Shown: positions 18,374-27,650, counted from the first letter of the stretch. The stretch is DNA of 64,000 bases from an uncultured Bacteroidota bacterium (GCA_903847205.1 CAINDA010000034.1:1-64000); one strand, 5' to 3'. A program made the numbers and translations. Notes: generated from the letters alone by a model not told the origin.

Positions 18374-19351
18374 TTAGTGCCATCTTTTTATAATTTGTTT
18401 TACACTCTTAGTTTCATTTTCTGGCTTATATTCATATTTATAATTCCATTGCTTAACATATTCTTCAATTGGAACAAGCCCCATGCTTGCACGTCTTGAA
18501 TTTAAATTTATTTCATCTTCAACTGGCCATAAATGATAGGGGGTAGTTATATATTTTCCATTTATAAATGTGCCCCATCTTTGCAACTGGCTGCCATATT
18601 TTTGTTTTTTCCCTTCATACATTAACTTTCTATCTACCATCAAAGCAAACAATTTTTTACTTGCTTCATTATCATCAACCGCCTTTTCAAATAAAGGGAA
18701 ATATTTATTTAAGATTTTGGGCTCAGAATGTTGAATTACAAAAAAAGCGCCATCTCCTGCATTTTTCCCAACAATTGAATATTTAGGCCAGCCATAGATT
18801 TTTATTATTTTTTCTAGTCTTTTCGTTCTCTGTTTAACATCTTTGTTTGCACTATATTCTAATGGATAATAAGGGTATGTTTCTATTGGTGAGTCGGATT
18901 TATTGTTTTTATAAAAAGTTCTGTCACGCTGATCCTCAATATACATCAGCCAAAGTTCAACGCTCAAGTTTTTGTCAATTATTTGTGGGTTAATCCTTAA
19001 ATAGTTTTCAATTATCGTATCCACTAAATTATGCCAAGATTTCAATCCGTGGAGTCCATTAAAATCACTTTCTGTGATAATGTCTTCACTTGATTTTCCA
19101 AGTTTAAGTGCGTGGACAATTTTATTAAATGCCTCTATGGTGTCTGAAAGTAATGAGTTATAACAAGCACTTTGATATATATAATAAAGATTTTCCTTAT
19201 CCTGATTAATTCTATTCTCCAAGGATTCTGTAATTTTTTTAAACTCTTTCTTAGTTCGCAGGCAATCAAGTTCTTTTACATACGATGAATCTATTTGGCC
19301 AAAGCAATAGTTTGTCGAGGCTAGTAATATCAATAATATTCGGATTGTCAT
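18374..19351 (-). CDS. Secreted DUF6624-like protein
   Basis: 325 residues from the ATG at 19351, which begins a signal peptide (MTIRILLILLASTNYCFGQ); an in-frame start at 19420 would place 23 charged residues in front of it. The C-terminal half resembles the DUF6624 family: IYGWPKYSIVGKNAGDGAFFVIQHS, then FALMVDRKLM and GKKQKYGSQLQRW, followed by a YHLWPVEDEINLNSRRASMGLVP-like ending. The N-terminal half is helical and may be TPR-like. No enzymatic activity is established. The neighbours do not suggest an operon. Confidence 0.65.
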   Translation of the reverse strand: MTIRILLILLASTNYCFGQIDSSYVKELDCLRTKKEFKKITESLENRINQDKENLYYIYQSACYNSLLSDTIEAFNKIVHALKLGKSSEDIITESDFNGLHGLKSWHNLVDTIIENYLRINPQIIDKNLSVELWLMYIEDQRDRTFYKNNKSDSPIETYPYYPLEYSANKDVKQRTKRLEKIIKIYGWPKYSIVGKNAGDGAFFVIQHSEPKILNKYFPLFEKAVDDNEASKKLFALMVDRKLMYEGKKQKYGSQLQRWGTFINGKYITTPYHLWPVEDEINLNSRRASMGLVPIEEYVKQWNYKYEYKPENETKSVKQIIKRWH

Positions 19352-19487
19352 TTTAAAAATTGATTCAGTGTTCACACGATTTTTCACAATGACCCTTAAC
19401 GAAAGTTTTGCTCTGGGCATCTATATTTCGATACGTATTTTCATTCAGTCGTAATAGGTCTTGATCTTGATACACAGAGGCAATGCA

Positions 19488-20072
19488 CTATTTCTTAAAG
19501 TCAAGATTAGTCGGCTCGTTTAGTATTGTTGTGTTACCGCCATCCATTGAATCAGTTGTCTTTACTGAGTTGTCAACAATTTCAAATGTTATATTGTCAA
19601 ACCAAATCTGACCTGTACCACTCAGCAATGCACCATATGCAAGCATAGATGTCTTTGCAGGAACATCTAAAACAATTACATATTTGGTCCAACCAGTCGT
19701 TCCTTTAACTCCTCTGTTTTCCATATTGTCAAAAGAAAGCGCTTGTCTTGAATCTGCTTGGTCAACACGCAGCCAAAAACCTGACCACCCTTCTACGTTT
19801 TCTGATTTTATGTAACCACTCATTCTAACTCGTTTTCCAAGATACTTGTGAGGTTTGCACTCTTGCATGAGTGTCCCGAAACCATCAATCTTTTTTTCAA
19901 TGGATTTAATTGTAACTGCATTTTTACCGTCCCGGCCTGAACTTTTGTCTATATCCATTTCATAGCTTTTAGGTTTACTACCAGCAGAGAACCAATTAGT
20001 CGGTAAATCAAATGAAAATAGTGCTGCCGTTGTTCCTACGAGTAAAATACTTTTTAGAATTTTTGTTGTCAT
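19488..20072 (-). CDS. Secreted protein with carbohydrate-binding-like beta-sandwich
   Basis: 194 residues with an N-terminal signal peptide-like segment (about 1-22). The central region (about 70-165), including YLGKRVRMSGYIKSENVEGW, GWTKYVIVLDVP and LLSGTGQIWFDNITFEIV, looks like the jelly-roll domain found alone or next to helix-turn-helix regulators in Bacteroidota; the LSGTGQ-W-D motif is its clearest mark. Carbohydrate binding is the usual guess for this fold but is unproven. It is divergent from the 0.9-kb spacer and orphan gene that follow. Confidence 0.6.
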   Translation of the reverse strand: MTTKILKSILLVGTTAALFSFDLPTNWFSAGSKPKSYEMDIDKSSGRDGKNAVTIKSIEKKIDGFGTLMQECKPHKYLGKRVRMSGYIKSENVEGWSGFWLRVDQADSRQALSFDNMENRGVKGTTGWTKYVIVLDVPAKTSMLAYGALLSGTGQIWFDNITFEIVDNSVKTTDSMDGGNTTILNEPTNLDFKK

Positions 20073-20618
20073 ATTGTTTATGTTTTTAAGGTTATAATTA
20101 TATTTATAACGTTAGAAAGAATAAAGGATACAAAAAAAATTCTGGCCCTAGGAAGGGCGAAATACATTTACTCTTAATTCATTGTGCAAAAATCAGCATT
20201 CCCAAAGACAAAGTGCTGTTCCTTTAGCTTTTTCAATGTCAAATTATAAGTGAATACTATCAATTGCTAATGATTTCCACCCAAGAATTAACATTTCTGA
20301 TATTATACAATAATACTTCATTAAATCCTCATCATAAAAATTACTTATTACTAAAGTTTCTGCAAAGCAATTCTTCCAAAAAATATATAATCCAAGATAA
20401 TCCTCTTAATCATCTATCCTTAAATTATTCATCGCCCGTTATATAATAATACAATTTCAATTTATATAATAGTATCCGGAATCCCTTGCTGCATAAACTC
20501 CTTCCTATGAAGTCTATAATTAAGTCAATTGTTAAAAATTGCAAAATGATTATGCTTATAACAATATTATTAATGCTCTGCAGTTATTAAATCAATTAAG
20601 CTGTTAAACCAGTAACAC
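20073..20618. other. AT-rich non-coding stretch
   Basis: About 550 AT-rich bases between the divergent genes at 19488-20072 (-) and 20974-21960 (+). A 60-codon open frame at 20264-20446 (+) has no start context or recognisable protein features. I see no RNA gene here. The tandem array described separately follows directly. Confidence 0.5.
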
Positions 20619-20932
20619 ATCAAATGAACTCATTTATAGCATTCCGTAAATGCGGAGTGCAGCAAATGAACTCATTTATACCACTCCGTAAATGTGGAAC
20701 ACTTCAAATGATTTTGTTTATATCATTACGCAAATGCAGAACGAATCAACTGAAATAATTTATATCGGTACGCAAATACGGAACGCATCAAATGAACTCG
20801 ATTATACTGCTCCGCAAATACGGAACGCATCAAATGAACTCATTTATATCATTCCGCAAATACGGAACGTATCAAGTGAACTAATTTATATCATTCCTCG
20901 TATACGGAACGTATAAAATGAATTCATTTAAT
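20619..20932. repeat. 42-bp tandem array with two alternating dyads per unit
   Basis: Units start at 20619, 20661, 20703, 20745, 20787, 20829 and 20871, exactly 42 bases apart, with a partial eighth at 20913. A typical unit contains dyad A, AAATGAACTCATTT (6-bp arms), and dyad B, TTCCGCAAATACGGAA (5-bp arms). Their centres are 21 bp apart, so dyads alternate every 21 bp, about two helical turns. Copies differ by several bases but dyads are largely kept; the last A copy is AAATGAATTCATTT, a perfect palindrome. The array ends about 40 bases before the ATG at 20974. It looks like an operator or protein-binding array; being transcribed into a hairpin series is the alternative. Confidence 0.85.
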
Positions 20933-20973
20933 AAATTATTTAAATTATCAATTAACTTAAACTTATAAAAACT

Positions 20974-21960
20974 ATGAGTGCTCTGGGAACATGGACTATC
21001 ACAAGCAATCCTTTTTTGGCAGCTGCAAGAGGAAGTTATATAAATACAAAAAAAATGAGCAATTCTTATATGGCTAAGCTAAAAGTTAATGACGCAGACC
21101 CTGATATTGCTTTGATTGAAACCAGCTTCGAGCCTTTTGATACAGCATTGGATGAAATCTATGCTAAATATACAGCGCAGAAAGGTGCTCAAAATGGCGC
21201 AGGCACAGCATTTGCACAAAAATTGGGAGAAATGACTGATAAATTAACACTCTGGGATTCCCGCGCCTGCCTTATTTATCCGCCTGATACAGCATCAGGG
21301 CCATATAAGGCTTTATTTCCGAATGGTCATTCGCGGTTTCAAACCGGAAGTCAGGACAGCAAAATTACCGCGGTAAATGTATTAATTGAAACACTGGATA
21401 AAGCTATTGCAGCTGATGCCGCCAATGCTCCCGCTTTAACTGCTTTAAAAGCCAGTGTCAGCTCTTACTATATTGATTTAATAAAGGCTTTCGATGATAA
21501 AAACAATGCCCAAAGTATTACCGGCATCTATAGCGATGCCTGTGCAAAAGCTGCAACTGCTGTTTGCGAACAAATGTATTTTGGTTTGGCGCAGCTGATA
21601 ATGAAGTTTTATAAAACGCCGGAAAAATTAGGAAATTATTTTGATGAAACTGTTATTAAAACTCATAAACAGACGAGCTTTAAACGCAGCCCCAAACCGG
21701 GATTGAAATATACAATTGCTGAACGAACATTAACTGCCGATAGCGAGATACGCATTAAGAATACAGGCCCGATGCTTCTTCGTTTTTATCTGGCTAAAGT
21801 AAAAGATGCAGCTATAGGAAATGTTTTTCTTGAAGTCCCTGCCGGCACCGACAGCATATTTACATCCTCGCAATTAGGCGATGCTGAAAACAATCATTTT
21901 ATAATGGTGACAAATCCGGATGAACTGCAGACTGGCTCTTTTGTGATAAAACTGCTGTAG
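20974..21960 (+). CDS. Orphan protein of unknown function downstream of the 42-bp array
   Basis: 328 residues, no signal peptide and no membrane segment, so probably cytoplasmic. Residues about 40-225 look all-helical with many Ala/Lys and conserved-looking bits (FPNGHSRFQTGSQDSKITAVNVL, VSSYYIDLIKAF, CEQMYFGLAQLIMKFY). Residues about 245-328 look beta-rich (KYTIAERTLTADSEIRIKNTG to TGSFVIKLL). I do not recognise the family. The last 32 coding bases plus 9 following bases (21929-21969) recur exactly at 28377-28417. The array immediately upstream suggests unusual regulation. It is the only plus-strand gene between 8.3 and 54.9 kb. Confidence 0.75.
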   Translation: MSALGTWTITSNPFLAAARGSYINTKKMSNSYMAKLKVNDADPDIALIETSFEPFDTALDEIYAKYTAQKGAQNGAGTAFAQKLGEMTDKLTLWDSRACLIYPPDTASGPYKALFPNGHSRFQTGSQDSKITAVNVLIETLDKAIAADAANAPALTALKASVSSYYIDLIKAFDDKNNAQSITGIYSDACAKAATAVCEQMYFGLAQLIMKFYKTPEKLGNYFDETVIKTHKQTSFKRSPKPGLKYTIAERTLTADSEIRIKNTGPMLLRFYLAKVKDAAIGNVFLEVPAGTDSIFTSSQLGDAENNHFIMVTNPDELQTGSFVIKLL

Positions 21961-22029
21961 AGAAGAATTGGGATTAGTAATTCAATGTCGTTTTTTATGG
22001 ATATATTTTAAAAAACGTCCGCCCAATTC

Positions 22030-22078
22030 TTCGACAAGCTCTGACTGACCGCGCGCAGGTCATATTGAGCTAGTCGAA
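22030..22078. repeat. Hairpin of the TTCGACAAGCTC dispersed repeat family
   Basis: Arms TTCGACAAGCTC (22030-22041) and GAGCTAGTCGAA (22067-22078) pair with one mismatch, and an inner TGACC/GGTCA pair extends the stem. The same words occur in the duplicated element at 57211-57432. It lies between the convergent orphan gene and giant adhesin, where it could act as a bidirectional terminator, although no T-run is obvious. Confidence 0.65.
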
Positions 22079-22126
22079 ATATATGGGATGGCTTCTTAAA
22101 AAAGAACATTGATTAGTAATTTGAAT

Positions 22127-24448
22127 CTATTCACTCTTCTGAGCAGTCACATTCCGCTGCTGAATTGCTTCCATTTCATTTTCAAGTTTGATAAATTTGT
22201 TTTTAAAACTATCAACTTCCGTTTTTAGTTTTTCAAGTTCGTTGGTTTTCAAAGTCAATTCATCCTGCGCAGACTTTAGCTCTGCTGTGCGTTTTTCTAA
22301 TGCCTGTATGGCAATCATATTTACTCCGTCAATATCACTTGTTGTAATGGTAGTATCATTGCCGTTGCCGCTTAATTTAAAAGCAGCATAAAAATCCTGA
22401 GCCATCGGACCAATATGATGATTGGTTTTATCCTGAGCTTTATAATTCCATTGAGTAACAGGCATGTCTTTTATTTTTAATAAAATCTCTTCAGGATTAA
22501 GAGTGATGAAATTTTCTTTCTTGCGTTTGTCAGAAACGCTTGCCCAAGCTCCGGCACCAGGTGCAAGAGTAACACCGGCTGTAAGACCTGAGTTTGAGAA
22601 TAACCGGTAGCCTCCTGCAAAACGCATGGTCATTTCATAAGATGTGCTTGAATTGGTAGTGGTGGAAGTGGAATTATCACCTAAAATGAATGCGCCAGTC
22701 TCAAAATTAGTTGATACATAACTTCCAATCGCAACATCACCGTCACTGGCATTGGCAGTGGTCTGGTATCCCAAAGCAATAGAACTATGTCCAATAGCAG
22801 TGGTCTGGTCTCCCATCGCAATTGAAGCGTATCCGTAAGCGGTGTTTCTCGTTCCCATCGCAATGGAAGCATCCCCGCTGGCGGTTGTGCTGTATCCAGT
22901 TGCGGTGGAATAATAGCCAAGAGAGGCATCATCCCAAGCAGTGCCAGTCACAACCCCTGCTCTGAAAGCAGCCTTGCACGGATAGAACATCATACGGCTG
23001 CCCGCACCAAGATCAGCTATATGAGAAAGAGGATCAAAATGTCCGGAAAATAAAACACCATTTGTACTTTGACCAACGTCAACATGAAGGGCTGCGGAAG
23101 CGTCTGGTGTAATACCAATGCCCACATTTCCGCTGCTAGTGATTCTCATTCTCTCTAATTTATTTGTGCCGAATATAAAATCTTTGGCATCGGTAGTTCC
23201 AACATAATTTTGTCCCGCTCCAATTGCAGTACCAATAGCAGAGGTTGAAGGTGTAGTTCCTGCATTACCGATTAGCGTCCAGCCAATGTTTGGTGTCGTC
23301 CATGTTGGTGCGCCTGCTCCCGAAGAAGTAAGTACTTGCCCGGCTGTTCCTGCTGCTGTTGAAGCGTGCTGCGTTCCGTTTGAATATATCACTGAACCTG
23401 CACTTCCAACTGTTGAAATATTTGTACCGCCGTTGGCAATAGGTAATATGCCCGTAACTTTAGCTGTAAGATCAATTGTTCCATTTGTAATATCAGCATT
23501 TACAACAGCCCCCCATGAAGGATTCCCTGAAGCATTACCATGCAAAATGCTGTTAACGTTTCCCTGATTTTGAAATAAAGCTGAGGCAAGTGTCGGAGCA
23601 AAAAAGGCTGGCGCTGCTGATGCATTGGTATTATTACCATAAATTGTATAAGCTGCTGCATTTGAAATTGTGAATGACAAAGCTGGTGTTGTGGCAGCCG
23701 TTGTTACCGATGCAGTGAATAACGGAGCTAAATTTCCTGAACTAAACGAAGTAACTGTTCCGCCGCTTGCGACTGTCTGCCAGCTTCCCTGTCCATTGAT
23801 ATCTGAAGTAAGCACTTTACCAGCCCCCTGGCTGCCATCTACTATTTTTATTGTTGCTCCTAAAGCTCCCTGCACTTCAAGTTTTGCTGACGGAGCAATT
23901 GTGTTGATGCCCACATTCCCGGATGAAAAATCGCCATATATTAATGGCGGGTTAGTGCTGCTGTTAGCGATGTATAGTTTATTAGAGCCAATTTCATTAT
24001 AGCCTGCGTTATATCCAAGAAAAACATTACCGCTGCCAATAGTATTATTAAGACCAGCGGAAGCACCAAATGCGGTATTGTGACTTCCATTAATGTTGGA
24101 AAGCGCTCCCTCCCCGCCAGCTGTATTTCCATCTCCTGTTTGATTGGATGCCAGCGCCCCTCTGCCATCTGCAGTATTTGATTTTCCTGTAGTGTTGGAA
24201 GTAAGTGAATAGGCTCCATTGGCTGTATTAAATCTTCCTGTGGTATTAACATTAAGCGTAAATGCACCGCTGGCTAAATTGTCAATTCCATTTGTGTTGA
24301 CTGCAAGTGCGCCAAACCCATTGGCGGTGTTGCCGGTTCCAATCGTGTTTGCATTTCCGGCTTGATAACCAAAAAAAGTATTAGCAATAGCCGGATCCCA
24401 ATCTATCCTTCCAGCTTTTTGGTTATAAACTTTTATATTAAAAGGCAT
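22127..24448 (-). CDS. Giant adhesin, C-terminal fragment with Peptidase_S74 domain (frame 3)
   Basis: 773 codons open from about 24448. The first ATG is inside NMPFNIKV of head module 4 and is probably not a natural start. After module 4 comes a Gly/Ala/Ser/Thr-rich linker (about 215-430), another head-like block (residues about 510-600) and MRFAGGYRLFSNSG, which leads into a Peptidase_S74 intramolecular chaperone domain: VSDKRKKENF with the candidate catalytic Ser codon at 22532-22534, then WNYK and HIGPMAQDFYAAF. A long coiled coil (LEKRTAELKSAQDELTLKTNELEKL) ends it. In phage tail fibres this domain trimerises the protein and cuts itself off; the same is inferred here. Confidence 0.8.
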   Translation of the reverse strand: MPFNIKVYNQKAGRIDWDPAIANTFFGYQAGNANTIGTGNTANGFGALAVNTNGIDNLASGAFTLNVNTTGRFNTANGAYSLTSNTTGKSNTADGRGALASNQTGDGNTAGGEGALSNINGSHNTAFGASAGLNNTIGSGNVFLGYNAGYNEIGSNKLYIANSSTNPPLIYGDFSSGNVGINTIAPSAKLEVQGALGATIKIVDGSQGAGKVLTSDINGQGSWQTVASGGTVTSFSSGNLAPLFTASVTTAATTPALSFTISNAAAYTIYGNNTNASAAPAFFAPTLASALFQNQGNVNSILHGNASGNPSWGAVVNADITNGTIDLTAKVTGILPIANGGTNISTVGSAGSVIYSNGTQHASTAAGTAGQVLTSSGAGAPTWTTPNIGWTLIGNAGTTPSTSAIGTAIGAGQNYVGTTDAKDFIFGTNKLERMRITSSGNVGIGITPDASAALHVDVGQSTNGVLFSGHFDPLSHIADLGAGSRMMFYPCKAAFRAGVVTGTAWDDASLGYYSTATGYSTTASGDASIAMGTRNTAYGYASIAMGDQTTAIGHSSIALGYQTTANASDGDVAIGSYVSTNFETGAFILGDNSTSTTTNSSTSYEMTMRFAGGYRLFSNSGLTAGVTLAPGAGAWASVSDKRKKENFITLNPEEILLKIKDMPVTQWNYKAQDKTNHHIGPMAQDFYAAFKLSGNGNDTTITTSDIDGVNMIAIQALEKRTAELKSAQDELTLKTNELEKLKTEVDSFKNKFIKLENEMEAIQQRNVTAQKSE

Positions 24449-25122
24449 GTTGGTTGTTGTACCGATAAAGTTGGCTGCATCAGTGATTGCATTGCGGTAA
24501 GTGCCCCGCCGCTGCCAGCACCGCCGCTTGGTGTCTGCCAGCTTCCCTGCCCATTTGCATCAGAAGTAAGCACTTTACCTGCTGCCTGGTTACCATCTAT
24601 AATTTTTATGGATGCCCCTGAAGCACCATCGATTTCAAGCATTGCAGCAGGACTTGCCGTACCTAAACCTACAAAATTCGTAGAAAAGTCACCGTATATT
24701 AAAGGAGGATTAGCTGCGCTGTTGGCAATGTATAACTTGTCAGAGCCAGTTTCGTTATAGCCCGCATTATAGCCAAGAAAAACGTTGCGGCTGCCGGTAG
24801 AATTAGTATAGCCAGAGGAAGCACCAAAGGCAGTATTTTGTTCTCCGGTGGTGTTATTTCGAAGGGCATAATTCCCTGAAGCAGTATTGTCACTTCCGCT
24901 GGTGTTGGCAAAAAGGGAATTCACTCCGGCGGTGGTATTCCCGCTTCCTGTGGTGTTTGTATAAAGCGCATACGTTCCGGTGGCCGCATTGTAATTTCCT
25001 CCAGTGTTGCTCCAGAGTGACTGATAACCAATAGCTGTATTTCCATTTCCAGTATTATTTGCCGGAGAATTAGAGCCTCTTAAAGCCTCAAAGCCCAGTG
25101 CTGAATTAAAGTTATTAAAAGC
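24433..25122 (-). pseudogene. Giant adhesin, middle fragment (frame 2)
   Basis: This is the rest of head module 3, in the second frame. It is open from the first frameshift (about 25122) to a TAA at 24433 and reads FNNFNSALGFEAL, then several NTAxGxxAL repeats, [27 protein letters not shown] and GQGSWQTPSGGAGSGG. After ALTA the frame goes wrong; adding one base near 24495 gives ALTGNAITDAANFIG, the start of module 4. It has no start codon of its own with plausible context; a GTG at 24924 is internal to a repeat. It is not expected to be translated separately. Confidence 0.75.
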
Positions 25123-27650
25123 GTTGCTGTATTGTTTGCATACTGCATTGCATTATAACCCACAGCGGTGGCACCGCTTCCAGCAACATTTGAAAATAGC
25201 GACTGATACCCTTGCGCAGTATTGCTGTTTCCTGAAATGTTGTTCTCAATCGAATTTAATCCGGATGCTGTATTGCTATTGCCAGTAATATTAGCGCCAA
25301 GAGCATCTAATCCGAAACCTGTATTATAATTTCCGGAGGTATTATGTGTAAGTGATTGATACCCTTCAGCCGTATTCCCGTCGCCTGATGTATTTTCATT
25401 CCCGGATAAATAACCTAAAAAAGTATTTGCAAAATTAGGATCAAAATCTATTCTTCCGGCTTTTTGGTTACTAACTCTTATATTAAAAGGTACGTTATCG
25501 GTTGTGCCAATAAAGTTGGTGCCATCAATTGTACCTGCGTTTCCAAGAAGTGCCCAGTTATTTGCCCCGCCGCCGCTTGGTGTCTGCCAGCTTCCCTGTC
25601 CTGTGCCGTCAGAAGTTAATACTTTACCTGCTCCTTGGCTGCCATCAACAATTTTTATGACTGCTCCTGAAGCTCCATGTACTTCAAGACTCGCGGAGGG
25701 AATAATTGTGTTAATACCCACATAGCCAGCAGAAAAATCGCCGTAGATTAAAGGGGTGCTGTCGTTGGCTATGTATAGTTTATTAGAGCCGGTTTCATTA
25801 ATGCCTGCCAAGTATCCCAAATAAACGTTTTGATTACCAGAAACATTAGCACTGCCAGCACCCCATCCGATAGATGTATTTCTGGATCCTATAATGCTGC
25901 CTGACATCGCATTTGTTCCTATCGCTGTATTACTAGCTCCAGTTGTATTGGAAGTAAGCGCCGCAAATCCATTAACAGTATTGTCGCTTCCACTTATATT
26001 ATGAAAAAGCGCAGCGTATCCGATGGCAGTATTTTCAATTCCTGTTTTATTGTTTGTAAGCGAAACAACTCCGATTGCGGTGTTGTCATTCCCTGTTGTG
26101 TTACTTGAAAGTGCACCCATTCCAATGGCAGTATTACTGCCTCCACTAATATTGCGCCAAAGCGCTTGTGATCCGATGGCTGTATTGGCAGATCCTGAAG
26201 TGTTCAAATAAAGTGCTTGAAATCCATCGGCAGTATTGCTCATTCCGAGTGTATTTGCTTTACCTGTCTGATAACCAAAAAAAGTATTAGCAATGTTTGG
26301 GTCAAAATCGATTCTTCCAGCTTTGTCATTATTTACTTTGATATTAAAAGGCATGGGTGTGGTAGTACCAATAAAGTTGGCTGGGTCCGTAACTGCGTTG
26401 CCGATAAGAGCCCAGTTGCTGCTGCCGCTTGGTGCCTGCCAGCTTCCCTGACCTGTTCCGTCAGAAGTAAGTACAAAACCTGCCGCCTGGTTGCCGTCAA
26501 CAATTTTTATGGCAGCTCCTGAAGTCCCATGAACTTCAAGACTTGCGGAGGGAGTAATTGTGTTGATTCCGACAAAGCCTGCAGAAAAATCGCCGTAAAT
26601 CAAAGGGGTATCATTGTTAGCAATGTACAGCTTATTAGACCCTCCTTCGTTTATACCTGCCCTGTAACCAAGAAAAACATTGCCTATACCGGCAGAATCG
26701 TTATAACCAGCGAATGCTCCAAGTCCAGTATTATTGTTTCCTGTTTTGTTGCTCCAAAGAGCAACCTCTCCGGCAGCGGTATTGTAATTTCCTGTTGTGT
26801 TATTGTTTAGCGAAGCTTCTCCCATGGCAGTATTTACCGACCCAATGGTGTTGGAAGCAAGCGCAGTTAATCCTATAGCGGTATTGCCACCTCCAGAAGT
26901 ATTAGAATAAAGAGCATTCACACCTGCGGCGGTATTTGCAGCTCCAGAAATATTTAATTGCAGTGCGCCGAATCCGCTGGCTGTATTATTGAATCCGTTG
27001 ATATTGCTTAAGAGAGACTGAAAACCGATAGCAGTATTGCCATAGGCGCTGATGTTGGAAACATTGCCAGCTAAATAGCCAAAAAATGTATTTTGTCTGA
27101 ACTGATTTATTTCTCCAGCTTTTTGGTTATTTACTCTAATAAAAAGTGACTTGTTATCAATAGTGCCAATAAAGTTGATGGCATCATTAGTGCCTGCATT
27201 TCCTAAAAGGGACCATGCGTTATTGACTGAACTGTTTTCTGCATAAAGCGCATATGGTACAGAAAGCAGCATCGATGCCCCCATCATTATATAGTTAGTG
27301 CCGCCCGTAGCATCAAGTTCGATTTGAACAAAGTAAGTATCTGCACCCCAATTGATAGTTGATAAATTTCCTGACACTATTGTGCCATATCCTATGTTGA
27401 GATTGACAAGACCGAATTGATTGGTTGTTCCAGTTTGTGTTTCAACATATTCAACTATACTGGAAAAGGAGCGTAAGAGACTGATGCGAAAAGAAACCGC
27501 ATGATTAGCTAAAACATTTCCGGTATTATCCCGCACTATTGTTTGATACTTAAATGCCTGGGGTGCCCCTTGTGCAAAAGAAAAAGCAGGTAAAAGACAC
27601 AAGGATGTTATCATAAAAACTGCTGCGAAAATTGTAATTGTTTTTTTCAT
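25080..27650 (-). CDS. Giant adhesin, N-terminal fragment (frame 1)
   Basis: 856 residues from the ATG at 27650. Signal peptide (about 1-26, FSFAQ), then the conserved N-terminal domain (AFKYQTIVRDNTGNVLANHAVSFRISLL to SVPYALYAENS), then head modules 1 and 2 complete and module 3 in part. Each module runs from NWxLxGNxxT to GQGSWQxPSG. The final 18 or so residues after GYNAMQYANN (TATLLITLIQHWALRL) are out of frame: shifting by one base restores AFNNFNSALGFEAL, the expected continuation. A cell could still export this fragment, but it would lack the S74 domain. Confidence 0.8.
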   Translation of the reverse strand: MKKTITIFAAVFMITSLCLLPAFSFAQGAPQAFKYQTIVRDNTGNVLANHAVSFRISLLRSFSSIVEYVETQTGTTNQFGLVNLNIGYGTIVSGNLSTINWGADTYFVQIELDATGGTNYIMMGASMLLSVPYALYAENSSVNNAWSLLGNAGTNDAINFIGTIDNKSLFIRVNNQKAGEINQFRQNTFFGYLAGNVSNISAYGNTAIGFQSLLSNINGFNNTASGFGALQLNISGAANTAAGVNALYSNTSGGGNTAIGLTALASNTIGSVNTAMGEASLNNNTTGNYNTAAGEVALWSNKTGNNNTGLGAFAGYNDSAGIGNVFLGYRAGINEGGSNKLYIANNDTPLIYGDFSAGFVGINTITPSASLEVHGTSGAAIKIVDGNQAAGFVLTSDGTGQGSWQAPSGSSNWALIGNAVTDPANFIGTTTPMPFNIKVNNDKAGRIDFDPNIANTFFGYQTGKANTLGMSNTADGFQALYLNTSGSANTAIGSQALWRNISGGSNTAIGMGALSSNTTGNDNTAIGVVSLTNNKTGIENTAIGYAALFHNISGSDNTVNGFAALTSNTTGASNTAIGTNAMSGSIIGSRNTSIGWGAGSANVSGNQNVYLGYLAGINETGSNKLYIANDSTPLIYGDFSAGYVGINTIIPSASLEVHGASGAVIKIVDGSQGAGKVLTSDGTGQGSWQTPSGGGANNWALLGNAGTIDGTNFIGTTDNVPFNIRVSNQKAGRIDFDPNFANTFLGYLSGNENTSGDGNTAEGYQSLTHNTSGNYNTGFGLDALGANITGNSNTASGLNSIENNISGNSNTAQGYQSLFSNVAGSGATAVGYNAMQYANNTATLLITLIQHWALRL

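Larger units (their letters stand above)
22127..27650 (-). pseudogene. Giant modular adhesin with S74 C-terminus, broken by two frameshifts
   Basis: Three consecutive reading frames form one protein of about 1,841 residues if one base is restored near 25122 and one near 24495. The parts are listed separately. Together they encode a signal peptide, an N-terminal beta domain like that of the 8479-12360 adhesin, four tandem head modules (each: NWALLGN, NFIGTT, AGRIDxDP, NTAxGxxAL repeats, NVFLGYxAG, KLYIAN, PLIYGDF, LTSDGxGQGSWQ), a linker, and a Peptidase_S74 chaperone domain with a coiled coil. The homology runs across both breaks without a gap. Whether the breaks are real mutations or assembly errors cannot be decided here. 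It is 23 bases downstream of the small T9SS gene at 27674-28156. Confidence 0.8.

Noticed and set aside
20692-20916. Open frame of 74 codons with a 14-residue repeat across the 42-bp array
   Set aside because: 42 is a multiple of three, so a stop-free repeat leaves an open frame by default. It starts inside the array, has no start context, and the dyads explain conservation better.
20619-20932. CRISPR array
   Set aside because: The 42-bp units are directly contiguous with no unique spacers, and no cas gene is in the window.
20619-20932. Plasmid-type iteron replication origin
   Set aside because: No rep gene, DnaA box or partition gene nearby, and the region is embedded in ordinary chromosomal genes.
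24433-24924. Independent small head-repeat protein of 163 residues
   Set aside because: Homology continues into the flanking frames on both sides; it is the middle of the frameshifted giant adhesin.
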